NCBI GenBank assembly: GCA_965243835.1
Contig: OZ251578.1
Coordinates: 1,984,001-2,048,000, forward strand
Reading direction: 5' to 3'
From: G965202665 sp965243835
GTDB taxonomy: Bacteria > Actinomycetota > Acidimicrobiia > Spongiisociales > Spongiisociaceae
DNA: 64,000 bases
The position numbers and the translations under genes were made by a program. Shown here one piece after another: positions 16,052-24,223 of the stretch. The notes beneath the pieces were generated by a model, which saw only the letters and a program-made list of their open reading frames with translations, searched no databases and had not been told where the DNA came from. Positions within the stretch are counted from its first letter, which is position 1; the number at the start of each line of letters is the position of its first letter.

Positions 16052-18010
16052 CTAGGCGCGGGCCGGGGCCGCAACCCGCTCGCCGACCGGCGCGTCGACC
16101 AGCTCGTACAGGGTGGTGCGGCGGCGGGGAATGCGGCCCAGGGAAAGTATCAGCTCCTCAAACTGCTCCCCGTCCACCTCTTGGCCGTGGGAAGCGCCCG
16201 CGGAGCGGGAAATGGTTTCGTTCATCAGGGTGCCGCCCAAATCGTTGCATCCCGCCCCCAGCAACCGGCCTCCCCCCTCGAGCCCCAGTTTCACCCAGGA
16301 AGCCTGGATGTTGGGGATCAGTCCGTCGAAAGCCAGCCGGGCTACGGCGTGCACCAGCGCCACTTCGTCCCAGGTGGGCCCGGGCCGGGCCCGGCCCCGC
16401 AGGTAGATGGGGGCGGCCATATGCACAAACGGCAACGGTACGAATTCGGTGAACCCGCCGGTGCGGCGCTGAATTTCCCGCAGGGTTTCCAAATGGTTGG
16501 CCCAGGCGAGGGGGTCGTCGATGTGGCCGAACATGATGGTGGCGGTGGAGCGCAACCCCAACTCGTGGGCGGTGAGCATCACCTCCGCCCATTGGGAGGT
16601 GCGGATCTTGTCCGGGCACAGATGCTTGCGCACCCGGTCGTCCAGAATTTCGGCGGCGGTGCCGGGGAGCGTCCCCAACCCGGCTTCGGCCAGCATGGTG
16701 AGAAAATCCCGCACCGTCATCCCCAAAGTTTCCGCCCCTTGCCACACTTCCAGCGGGGTGAACCCGTGCACATGCATTGCGGGAACGGCCCGCTTGATGG
16801 CCGACAGCACGTCAACGTAGAACCGGCCGGTGAACTCGGGATGGATGCCCCCTTGCAGGCAAACCTCGGTGGCCCCCCGCTCCGCCGCCTCCAGGGTGCG
16901 CTCCACCACCTCCTCCACGCTCATCAAATAAGGGTCGCCCCGCAAGTTGAGGCTGCGGGGGCCTTTGGAGAAAGCGCAGAACCCGCACCGGAAATAGCAG
17001 ATGTTGGTGTAGTTGATATTGCGGTTCACCACATAGGTGACCTCCTCCCCCACCCGGAGGGAGCGCAACCGGTCGGCCGCCTCCGCCACCGCCTCCGCAT
17101 CCCGGCCCCGCGCCGACAGCAACCGGGCCGCTTCGTCCACCGAGGGGGGCTTCCCTTGCAGGGAGTTTTCCAGGATGGCCCGCACCGGCGGGGAGGCCTC
17201 CCGCAACCCGGCGCCGGAGGCCCCGGTCCAGGCCGCGTCCGGCCACGCGGCGGAAAAACGCCGCGGGTTGAGAGGGGGAGGAACGGGGGCGCCCGGGGCC
17301 CAAGAATAACGGGGACGGGCGTAACCGGAGGCGTCCGCCTGGTCCAGGTAAACCTTGAACAGGCCGGGGGACAACTCCCGCCGCGCCTCGTCCACCGACA
17401 GGCCGGGCGGAAAAACGGTGCGTTCCTCCAAAATCAAGGCCTCCGGCGCGGCGAACAGGGCATCCCGCAACTGGCCGATCCCTTCGATGTCCCAATCCCG
17501 CAACAACAGGTCGCCCGCCCCGGCCCGCACGGCGGCCAAGGCGTCGGCGACGGAGTCGACGAATACCGAAACCCGGGCCCCGATGGCGGGCAACGACGCC
17601 AGTTGCGCCGCTTCCGCCGCCCGGCTGCGGCCGGTGCGCAAATAGGCGGCCTCGGTGCGGGCCAGAGCGTCCAGGGTCTCTTCCCGGCGCGGGCCGTGCG
17701 CCACCGACAGGCGCCAACCGGGGACTCCTCCCTCCGACAACCGCAGGGCGACGGCGGGCGGGGCCGCCCAGGCGGCCGCCTCCGGCATCTCCGCCGCTTG
17801 CCCGCCCATCCCCACCGGGGCCACCCCGCCCGCCAGGCAGGCGGCGATCGCCTGCGGGTCGGGCCGCTCCAACTCGACGGCGGTCGTCCCCTCCGCCCGG
17901 CGGGTGGCCGCTCCCTCCTCCGTTACCGCCGCGGCGGGGCGCACCCGCAAAAAAGTAATCACCGCCCCCCGGCTGAAAACGCCCCGGCCGGAATCAAAGG
18001 TTGGCGACAT
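16052..18010 (-). CDS. cofH: FO synthase subunit 2 (CofH) with a large N-terminal extension
   Basis: 652 residues. From about residue 275 it is standard CofH, the radical-SAM half of 7,8-didemethyl-8-hydroxy-5-deazariboflavin synthase that joins the ribityl uracil to tyrosine: VTYVVNRNINYTNICYFRCGFCAFSKG carries the cluster cysteines C338, C342 and C345, and CLQGGIHPEF, HVHGFTPLEV, LPGTAAEILDD and MFGHIDDP follow. Residues 1-275 match nothing I recognise; they contain a GGVAPVGMGG motif and an ARVSVFVDSVADALAAVRAG segment. Its ATG directly follows the cofG TGA in the same frame, so cofG and cofH look like a single FbiC-like gene split by one stop. Confidence 0.88.
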   Translation of the reverse strand: MSPTFDSGRGVFSRGAVITFLRVRPAAAVTEEGAATRRAEGTTAVELERPDPQAIAACLAGGVAPVGMGGQAAEMPEAAAWAAPPAVALRLSEGGVPGWRLSVAHGPRREETLDALARTEAAYLRTGRSRAAEAAQLASLPAIGARVSVFVDSVADALAAVRAGAGDLLLRDWDIEGIGQLRDALFAAPEALILEERTVFPPGLSVDEARRELSPGLFKVYLDQADASGYARPRYSWAPGAPVPPPLNPRRFSAAWPDAAWTGASGAGLREASPPVRAILENSLQGKPPSVDEAARLLSARGRDAEAVAEAADRLRSLRVGEEVTYVVNRNINYTNICYFRCGFCAFSKGPRSLNLRGDPYLMSVEEVVERTLEAAERGATEVCLQGGIHPEFTGRFYVDVLSAIKRAVPAMHVHGFTPLEVWQGAETLGMTVRDFLTMLAEAGLGTLPGTAAEILDDRVRKHLCPDKIRTSQWAEVMLTAHELGLRSTATIMFGHIDDPLAWANHLETLREIQRRTGGFTEFVPLPFVHMAAPIYLRGRARPGPTWDEVALVHAVARLAFDGLIPNIQASWVKLGLEGGGRLLGAGCNDLGGTLMNETISRSAGASHGQEVDGEQFEELILSLGRIPRRRTTLYELVDAPVGERVAAPARA

Positions 18011-19147
18011 TCACACTCTCTCCCGCTCTCGCATCCGAACATACCCGCGCTCATCGCAGGCGTCCCGGGCTTTATCCAACAGGCCGGGAACTATCCACTC
18101 CCCGGTAATGTACTCAGGATAGACGGGCAACCGGGGGACCAACTCGAACCCGGCGGCGGCGGTGCGGGCCGCCAACTCCTCCAGATGGGGCCAAGGGGCC
18201 TCCGGGTTCACCCAGTCAATGGTGAGCGGGGACACCCCGCCCCAGTCGTTGATCCCCGCCTCCAGATACATCTCGTAGCGTTCCGTCAGATTGGGCGGAA
18301 CCTGCAGGTTCGCCTCCGGTCCCATAATCCAGCGGGCGACCGCCGTCACCCTGGCCAACCAGGCCGGAACTGGTTCGGGGGAGCGGCGCATCCGGGTATC
18401 GGCCTTGGCCCGGAAGTTTTGCACGATCACCTCCTGAATGTGGCCGTACCGGTCTTGCAGGCCGCGCAAGGCCAACAGGCTGTCCACTATCTCGGGGACG
18501 GTTTCCCCGATCCCCACCAGAATGCCGGTCGTGAAAGCCGTCCGGGAGCGGCCCGCCGCCTCCAAAACCGCCGTCCTGGTGCGCGGATCCTTGTCCGGAC
18601 ATTCGAAATGGGGCATCCCCGGCTCCATAAGACGCGGGGAGATGTTCTCCAGCATCATTCCCATTGAAACGTTGGTGGGACGCAGGGCCAGTATTTCCGC
18701 CTCGCTCATCACCCCCGGATTGGCGTGCGGAAACAGCTCCGTCTCCTCCGCGATCATTCGGGAGGCGGCGGCCACGTACTCCAGGGTGGTGGTCCAGCCC
18801 TGTTGATTCAGGAACTCCCGGGCCTGCGGCCAACGCAACTCGGGGCGGTCCCCCAGGGTGAGCAGGGCTTCGGTGCACCCGGCCGCCTCCCCCGCCCGGA
18901 CGATGGACAGAACCTCATCGGGGGTCAGATATTGGCCGCCCGCCCCCGGCGGCTTGGCGAAAGTGCAGTAGGTGCAGACATCCCGGCACAGGGTGGTGAG
19001 CGGAACGAACACCTTGCGGCTGTAGGTGACCGTGCGCCCCTTGCCCTGGTCGCGCAACTCCCGGGCGCAACGAAAAAGGGGAGCGGGATCGGCGGAGCCG
19101 TCGATGTAGGCCACGGCCAGGTCGCGGTCAACGGGAGGATGAACCAT
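18011..19147 (-). CDS. cofG: FO synthase subunit 1 (CofG)
   Basis: 378 residues, radical SAM enzyme. FVPLTTLCRDVCTYCTFAKPP holds C54, C58 and C61 for the 4Fe-4S cluster; further marks are ALLTLGDRPE, PHANPGVM, MGMMLENISPRLMEPGMPHFECPDKDP, FTTGILVGIGET, IVQNFRAK and GINDWGGVSPLTIDWVNPEAPWP. With CofH it makes FO, the flavin-like chromophore of F420. ATG 19145-19147 fits the family start. Placing F420 genes between rimM and trmD is unusual. In most actinobacteria the two domains are fused (FbiC). Confidence 0.95.
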   Translation of the reverse strand: MVHPPVDRDLAVAYIDGSADPAPLFRCARELRDQGKGRTVTYSRKVFVPLTTLCRDVCTYCTFAKPPGAGGQYLTPDEVLSIVRAGEAAGCTEALLTLGDRPELRWPQAREFLNQQGWTTTLEYVAAASRMIAEETELFPHANPGVMSEAEILALRPTNVSMGMMLENISPRLMEPGMPHFECPDKDPRTRTAVLEAAGRSRTAFTTGILVGIGETVPEIVDSLLALRGLQDRYGHIQEVIVQNFRAKADTRMRRSPEPVPAWLARVTAVARWIMGPEANLQVPPNLTERYEMYLEAGINDWGGVSPLTIDWVNPEAPWPHLEELAARTAAAGFELVPRLPVYPEYITGEWIVPGLLDKARDACDERGYVRMRERERV

Positions 19148-19229
19148 TTCCCCGAATCTACCAGGGCGGGGGGCAACCCACCGGAAAACCGCCCATCCCC
19201 GTAAGAATTGCCAACTACGGTTAATAATC

Positions 19230-20213
19230 ATGGCAAGAAACCTTAATCTGCGACTACTGATATCAGGGATATCGCTGATTTCCCTTCTGGCGGCGGCCCT
19301 CGCCTGCGGAGAAAGCCCCGACGCCGACGCCGACGCCGACCACGCCGCCTCCGCCGCCGAGACTCCGGCAACCACCGTCGCCGAGACTCCGGCGACCGCC
19401 GACACCGCGGCCCCGACCACCGCCGCCGACACTGCCGGCCCCGTTGCTTCGCCCCCCGCCGCCGACGCCCCCGAACCGGCCCGGGTGTGCGGCGGACCGG
19501 GGGAAGGGTTCGTCTCCGGGGGGCTGGTCACCTGGCTGGGCTCCGCCAACGGGGACAGCTCCCACATTTCCGGCATTTTCCTGGAACAGGTGGAGGAATG
19601 CGAACGTTTGCGAGTGGTTCTGACCACCGCGGGCGGCGCGCCGGCCACCGTCCCGCCGCTGGTGGAAGTGGAACTGTTCCCCGAAGCCGGACTGTTGCGG
19701 GCCCGGTTCGACCCGGAAGTGTGGAGCACCTCCGTCACCGACACCCTGCTGGAGGGGGAACTGGTGGAGCGGGTGTACGTGGTGCGGGGACTGGACGGAC
19801 GCAAGTTCGTGGACGTTCACCTGCTGGAGGGAGTGGACGCCCGGGCTATGACCGGCGCCGACCCCTCCCATATGATCATAGATTTCCGGCGCAACGGGAC
19901 CCCGCCCGCCGCCCGGCCCGCGGTCTCCCGGTTCGCGGTGGTGACCGACCCGGTGGGCGGGGAAGCCTCCTATCCGATCCTGGCCAGGGGCTACGCCCGC
20001 ACTTTCGAAGCCAACGTGCTCGGGTTCATCGTCAAGGATGGCGTGGCCGGGGAAACCTATTTCACTTCCGCCGCCGACTACATCGTCACCTGGGGGGAGT
20101 TCCTGTTGCAAGTGGAAGACGGACCCATCGGAGAAGCGACCCTGAATATCGGCGAATACGACGCCGCCGACGGTACCTGGGAAGGGGTGGAGGTGGACCT
20201 GGTGATTAACTAG
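19230..20213 (+). CDS. lipoprotein with AMIN-like and Gmad2 domains
   Basis: 327 residues. A signal peptide ends in a lipobox LAAALAC with Cys26, followed by a low-complexity Ala/Asp/Thr/Pro spacer to about residue 85. Then comes an AMIN-like domain (VRGLDGRKFVDVHLLEGVDA, DPSHMIIDFR) and a C-terminal Gmad2-type immunoglobulin-like domain (GYARTFEANVLGFIVKDG, WGEFLLQVEDG). Such proteins are anchored outside the membrane and are thought to bind wall polymers. The gene faces rimM; their stop codons overlap by four bases (20210-20213), and it diverges from cofG. Confidence 0.8.
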   Translation: MARNLNLRLLISGISLISLLAAALACGESPDADADADHAASAAETPATTVAETPATADTAAPTTAADTAGPVASPPAADAPEPARVCGGPGEGFVSGGLVTWLGSANGDSSHISGIFLEQVEECERLRVVLTTAGGAPATVPPLVEVELFPEAGLLRARFDPEVWSTSVTDTLLEGELVERVYVVRGLDGRKFVDVHLLEGVDARAMTGADPSHMIIDFRRNGTPPAARPAVSRFAVVTDPVGGEASYPILARGYARTFEANVLGFIVKDGVAGETYFTSAADYIVTWGEFLLQVEDGPIGEATLNIGEYDAADGTWEGVEVDLVIN

Positions 20214-20740
20214 TCGCCCGGTTCGGGGAACAAGCCCGGAAACTCCGTCATTCGCAACCATCCCCCGGACAAGTCGACCTCCGGTACCAGTTGCTCCACG
20301 AAGGGGACCTCCCCCACCGCCCCGTCTTTGCGGGTTACGACCAAGCGGTGTTGCCGTCCCTCCACCGCGCCGGTCACCCTCCCTATCTCCTCCTCCCCCA
20401 CCCGCACCGCCAGTCCCACCAGGCTGTCCGGCCAGAACTCCCCCGGTTCCAGACGGCGCCGTTGCCCGGGTTTGATCCACAACTCGCACCCCGTCAACCG
20501 GGCCGCCGCCGTGCGGTCCACCACCCCGGCGAAAGAGGCGATCAATCCCTTCGGGCCGGGACGCGCCGTCCGCAAAACCAGGGTGGGAAAATCCGGATGA
20601 TCGGTGTAAAAACCGGCCGGGGGGCGGAAACGTTGCGGAAAGTCGGAGTCGGGGCGGATCAGAACCTCGCCCGCCGTCCCGTGCGGACGGCCGATGCGAC
20701 CCACCGCCACCCTCCCGCCAGCGGGAGGGGGTTCAGTCAA
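20210..20740 (-). CDS. rimM: 16S rRNA processing protein RimM
   Basis: About 176 residues: VAVGRIGRPHGTAGEVLIRPDSD at the N-terminus, LTGCELWIKPGQRRRLEPGEFWPDSLVGLAVR in the middle (start of the PRC-barrel) and GEVPFVEQLVPEVDLSGGWLRM near the end. It binds S19 and helps 30S maturation. The TTG at 20738-20740 gives the longest reading; a GTG at 20702-20704, six bases after GGGAGG, would start exactly where the family usually begins and may be the true start. Overlaps the KH gene stop. Confidence 0.93.
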   Translation of the reverse strand: MTEPPPAGGRVAVGRIGRPHGTAGEVLIRPDSDFPQRFRPPAGFYTDHPDFPTLVLRTARPGPKGLIASFAGVVDRTAAARLTGCELWIKPGQRRRLEPGEFWPDSLVGLAVRVGEEEIGRVTGAVEGRQHRLVVTRKDGAVGEVPFVEQLVPEVDLSGGWLRMTEFPGLFPEPGD

Positions 20741-20981
20741 CGAAGTCGACGCGGGCCACCAGTCCCTCTTCTTCGGCGGCCGCCTGCGCCACCGCCCGGA
20801 TGGAACGGGCCACCCGGCCGCCGCGCCCGATCACCCTTCCCATCTCCTCGGGGGCGGTTTTCACCTCGGCCGCCACCTCGTCGGGGCCGCGTTCCACCAT
20901 GGCGATCTCCACCGAATCGGTTTCATCCACTATCTCCGACACTACGTACCGGACCACCCTTTCCACTATTGCGCCGCTCAT
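20733..20981 (-). CDS. khpA: KH-domain RNA-binding protein (KhpA-like)
   Basis: 82 residues, a single type II KH domain with the GxxG loop in MGRVIGRGGRVARSIRAV and the usual start VERVVRYVVSEIVDETDSVEI. It binds RNA, generally in a complex with KhpB/Jag, and in actinobacteria is always between rpsP and rimM. ATGA overlap with rpsP. Confidence 0.93.
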   Translation of the reverse strand: MSGAIVERVVRYVVSEIVDETDSVEIAMVERGPDEVAAEVKTAPEEMGRVIGRGGRVARSIRAVAQAAAEEEGLVARVDFVD

Positions 20982-21571
20982 TGCGTCCCTTCCTGCTTCT
21001 CGCTTTCGGCCTGGGTATTTTCGGCCTGGATATTTTCTTCCCGCGTCCCGGTTGCGGGCTCAACCGACTCCGACTCCGGGGAGGGGGCTTGGTCGGGGCC
21101 GTCGGCGGGCGCTTGCCCGGCAACCGGCGCGTCGTGCGCGTCCGGCGCGGCCTCGGATGTTTCCTCTCCCGTCGCCTGCGGACTCTCCCGGCTCTCTTCG
21201 CTCTCCGGGATCTCTTCGCTCTCCGGGCTCGCCTGGCTCGCCTGGCTTTCCGGCGGAGGCGCGGCGGGAGGCGGAGGTGGCGCATCGTCTTCCAGGCGGT
21301 ACACGCCGCTCCGGGACACCTTGGCCCGGGCCACCGCACCGGAAATTTCCAGGAGCTTTCTCACCCGGTCGGTGGGCTGGGCGCCGGTGGACAGCCAATA
21401 CTGCGCCCGCTCGTTGTCGATCTCCACCAGCGACGGTTCCTGACGGGGGTCGTAGCGGCCCAGCAGTTCGATAATGCGCCCGTCGCGGGGGGCGCGGGAG
21501 TCGGCCACCACCACCCGATAGGTCGGCTGCTTCTTCTTGCCCATTCTTTTCAGGCGCATCTTGACCGCCAT
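20978..21571 (-). CDS. rpsP: 30S ribosomal protein S16 with acidic C-terminal extension
   Basis: 197 residues. The first 82 are S16: VKMRLKRMGKKKQPTYRVVVADSRAPRDGR and IIELLGRYDP, then GAQPTDRVRKLLEISG. The remaining 115 residues are a low-complexity tail rich in Glu, Ser, Pro, Ala and Gln, with repeated PESEE/SEES-like pieces. Actinobacterial S16 often has a tail, but this one is longer than the ribosomal domain itself and strongly acidic, so it probably protrudes from the subunit. ATG 21569-21571; it follows ffh by four bases and overlaps khpA by four. Confidence 0.95.
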   Translation of the reverse strand: MAVKMRLKRMGKKKQPTYRVVVADSRAPRDGRIIELLGRYDPRQEPSLVEIDNERAQYWLSTGAQPTDRVRKLLEISGAVARAKVSRSGVYRLEDDAPPPPPAAPPPESQASQASPESEEIPESEESRESPQATGEETSEAAPDAHDAPVAGQAPADGPDQAPSPESESVEPATGTREENIQAENTQAESEKQEGTQ

Positions 21572-21575
21572 ATGC

Positions 21576-23027
21576 TCACCTCTTCTTTTTCTGTTTCTGC
21601 TGTTTTCTCGGAGTTCGGGGTTTGCCGCCCGCAGGACGGGCCGCCTGCCGGAGCGCCGGCTTGTTGCGCCGCCCTCCGCCGGAGGGCCGGAGGAAACCCC
21701 GTCCCGTTCCGGGCCCCTCGAAACCCGGGAGCGACCCGGGTGCGGACTGCAACATTCTGCGCATATTGTCAAACTGCCGCAACATGGCCGACACGTCCTG
21801 AACCGAAGTTCCCGACCCGGAGGCGATGCGACGCCGGCGGCTGCCGTCGATCAGTTTAGGGTTGTTTCTTTCCAACGGGGTCATGGAGCGGATGATGGCC
21901 TCCGCCCGCCCTATCTCCCGTTCCGCCGTCTCCGCGTCCACCAACTCGGACTGCGCAACCGGTAGCATACCAACAAAATCGCTCATCGGGCCCATTCGGC
22001 GCAGGCCCGCGAACTGGGACAGGAAGTCATCCAGGGTGAACTCGGCCCTCCTTATTCGCTTCGCGGCCTGGGCCGTTTCTTCGTCCTGCATCATCTGTTC
22101 CGCCCGTTCGATGACGGTCAGCAGGTCCCCCATCCCCAAAATGCGGGAGGCCATCCGCTCCGGGTGAAAAACCTCCAGGTCTTCGGGGCGTTCCCCCACC
22201 CCGGCCAGTTTGATGGGGCGGCCGGTGGCTTCCCGCACCGAAATGGCGGCCCCGCCCCGGGCGTCCCCGTCCAGTTTGGACAGAATCACCCCGGTGAAAG
22301 CGGCGTATTCCAGGAAACCGAGGGCGGTGCGCACCGCGTCGGCGCCGGTCATGGCGTCCAACACCAACAGCGTTTCCTGCGGCGGGGCGACGGACGCGAT
22401 GCGGGACAGCTCGTCCATCAGCGGGCGGTCCACGGTTAGCCGCCCGGCGGTGTCCACGATCATCACATCCAGCCCGTTCCCCTCGTCGGAGGCGTGGACC
22501 AAGGCGCGTTTCACCAACCGCACCGCATCCCGGGTTCCCCCTTCCCCGCCGAAAACCGGAACCCCGATTTGCTCCCCCAAGCGGCGCAACTGCTCCGCCG
22601 CCGCCGGACGTTGCCGGTCGGCCGCCACCAGCAGGGGGCGGCGTCCCTGGTCGCGCACGTAGCGGGCCAACTTGGCGGCGGTGGTGGTCTTGCCCGAACC
22701 CTGCAGTCCCGCCACCATCATCACGGTCAACCCCCGCCCGGCGAAGGTCAGCGGTTCCGCCGTCTCCCCCAGGGTGGCCGTCAGCGACTCCTTGACCAGT
22801 TTCACCACCTGCAGTCCGGGGGTGAGGCTTCTCATAACCTCGGACCCCACCGCCCGCGCCCGGATTCTTTCCAGGAGCGTCCCCGCCACCCCCACTTCCA
22901 CATCGGCTTCGAGCAGGGCGGTGCGAATGTCGGCCAAGGCCCGATCCACTTCGGAGGCGGACAGCCGGCCCCGTCCCCGCAACCGGCTAAGCACCCGCTC
23001 CATCCCGGCGGACAAGGTTTCAAACAT
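21576..23027 (-). CDS. ffh: signal recognition particle protein Ffh
   Basis: 483 residues. Helical N domain, then the SRP GTPase: G1 GLQGSGKTTTAAKLA at 107-121, VAADRQRPAAAEQL, G3 VDTAGRLTVD, G4 LSKLDGDARGG, and the DARGGAAISVREATGRPIKLAGVGE closing loop. The Met-rich M domain follows (DLLTVIERAEQMM, MRRMLQSAP) with the RNA-binding RRRRIASGSGTSVQDV. It carries signal-peptide nascent chains to FtsY. The Lys-rich C-terminus (RKQQKQKKKR) is typical. First gene of the rpsP operon here. Confidence 0.97.
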   Translation of the reverse strand: MFETLSAGMERVLSRLRGRGRLSASEVDRALADIRTALLEADVEVGVAGTLLERIRARAVGSEVMRSLTPGLQVVKLVKESLTATLGETAEPLTFAGRGLTVMMVAGLQGSGKTTTAAKLARYVRDQGRRPLLVAADRQRPAAAEQLRRLGEQIGVPVFGGEGGTRDAVRLVKRALVHASDEGNGLDVMIVDTAGRLTVDRPLMDELSRIASVAPPQETLLVLDAMTGADAVRTALGFLEYAAFTGVILSKLDGDARGGAAISVREATGRPIKLAGVGERPEDLEVFHPERMASRILGMGDLLTVIERAEQMMQDEETAQAAKRIRRAEFTLDDFLSQFAGLRRMGPMSDFVGMLPVAQSELVDAETAEREIGRAEAIIRSMTPLERNNPKLIDGSRRRRIASGSGTSVQDVSAMLRQFDNMRRMLQSAPGSLPGFEGPGTGRGFLRPSGGGRRNKPALRQAARPAGGKPRTPRKQQKQKKKR

Positions 23028-23135
23028 GGTTGGACATCCGTCCTCCGGCTCCTCCGGCTCCTCCGGGGTGATTGTTTCGTTACCGAGGTTACCCCAACCG
23101 CAACCTGCGGCGGACCGCACCCCGCCGGGCGTAAA

Positions 23136-23156
23136 CTGACGGCGGCCGGCCGTCAG
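23136..23156. promoter_or_regulatory. inverted repeat between ffh and upp
   Basis: CTGACGG (23136-23142) and its complement CCGTCAG (23150-23156) flank seven GC-rich bases in the divergent ffh/upp intergenic region. It may be an operator or simply a hairpin in one leader; nothing else here resolves its role. Confidence 0.3.
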
Positions 23157-23256
23157 CGGAACGGCACCGGAAGGGCGGCTTCGGTAGGGTGAGGCGCGGA
23201 ATAGTAAAAGCAAGAGCAGGCAGAGCCGGCGGCGAGAACGGGACCAGCGACAAAAT

Positions 23257-23895
23257 ATGGGTAATACGGGTAATACGGGCGTCAAGGTGGTGGAACATCC
23301 GCTGGCGCGGCACTATCTGAGCATCCTGCGGGACGAGTCCACCGGAACGGAGCAGTTTCGGGAAACCACCCGCCGGCTGACGTACCTGTTGCTGATGGAA
23401 GCCACCGGGGACATGCCCGTGCGGGAATACGAGGTGCGCACTCCCCTGTCCCCCGCCGTCGGATACCGTCTGGCCCGCCCGGTGGCGGCGGTGGCCGTGT
23501 TGCGGGCCGGCCTGGGGTTGCTGGAGGCGGTGCTGGACCTGCTCCCCAATCTGACGGTGGGCTACGCGGGCGTGCAAAGGGACGAGGAAACGGCCCTGCC
23601 GCAGGAGTATTACACCAAGTTCCCCGACCTGTCCGGGACCCGGGCCCTGGTGCTGGAACCGATGCTGGCCACCGGCGGGTCGCTGTGCTGGGCGGTGGAA
23701 CGCATGAAGGAAGCCGGGGCCCGGGACATCGTCGCCCTGTGCGTGGTGGCCGCCCCCGAAGGGGCCGCCCGCTTCGCGCAGGAGCATCCGGATGTGCGGG
23801 TGGTGGCCGCCTCTTTGGACTCCCGACTCAACGAGGACTTCTACATCGTGCCGGGGTTGGGGGACATGGGCGACCGGCTGTTCGGAACCCTGTGA
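23257..23895 (+). CDS. upp: uracil phosphoribosyltransferase
   Basis: 212 residues. Salvages uracil to UMP with PRPP. Marks: HPLARHYLSILRDESTGTEQFRETTRRLTYLL at the N-terminus, AVLRAGLGLLEAVLDLLPN, GYAGVQRDEETALP and the PRPP loop VLEPMLATGGSL, with the uracil-binding YIVPGLGDMGDRLFGT at the C-terminus. First of a rightward salvage block that includes the pyrimidine phosphorylase. The first eight residues (MGNTGNTG) are encoded by a short tandem repeat. Confidence 0.96.
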   Translation: MGNTGNTGVKVVEHPLARHYLSILRDESTGTEQFRETTRRLTYLLLMEATGDMPVREYEVRTPLSPAVGYRLARPVAAVAVLRAGLGLLEAVLDLLPNLTVGYAGVQRDEETALPQEYYTKFPDLSGTRALVLEPMLATGGSLCWAVERMKEAGARDIVALCVVAAPEGAARFAQEHPDVRVVAASLDSRLNEDFYIVPGLGDMGDRLFGTL

Positions 23896-23901
23896 CGATC
23901 C

Positions 23902-24177
23902 GTGATCGATAGGCCCTCGTCGTTTGCGGACCGGGTGTACGAGGCGGTGGGCGAGGTCCCGCCCGGCGAGTGTCTTTCCTACGGGGACATTGCGGCCATG
24001 GCGGGCAATCCGGGAGCGGCCCGGGCGGTGGGGAGGATAATGGCCCGCTCGCAGGGCCTGCCCTGGTGGAGAGTGGTGGCCGCCGACGGACGGCTGGTCC
24101 CCGGCAAAGAAGCGGAGCACGCCCGGTTGCTGGCCGCCGAGGGGGTGCCGGTAACCGGCAACCGGGTAACGGGATAA
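23902..24177 (+). CDS. alkyltransferase-like (ATL) DNA-binding protein, MGMT family
   Basis: 91 residues covering only the DNA-binding domain of the O6-alkylguanine methyltransferase family: FADRVYEAVGEVPPGECLSYGDIAAMAGNPGAARAVGRIM. The active-site PCHRV of true methyltransferases is replaced by PWWRV, so the alkyl-accepting cysteine is missing. This is the ATL class, which flips out and flags alkylated guanines for nucleotide excision repair. GTG start at 23902-23904, seven bases after upp. Confidence 0.85.
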   Translation: MIDRPSSFADRVYEAVGEVPPGECLSYGDIAAMAGNPGAARAVGRIMARSQGLPWWRVVAADGRLVPGKEAEHARLLAAEGVPVTGNRVTG

Positions 24178-24223
24178 CCCGGGCAACCGGGACAGCGGGA
24201 TAGCAGAGCGGGAAACGGGAGTC

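Noticed and set aside
18008..18013. Selenocysteine at the cofG/cofH TGA
   Set aside because: No recognisable SECIS hairpin follows, and neither family has a selenocysteine at this place; two coupled genes explain it better.
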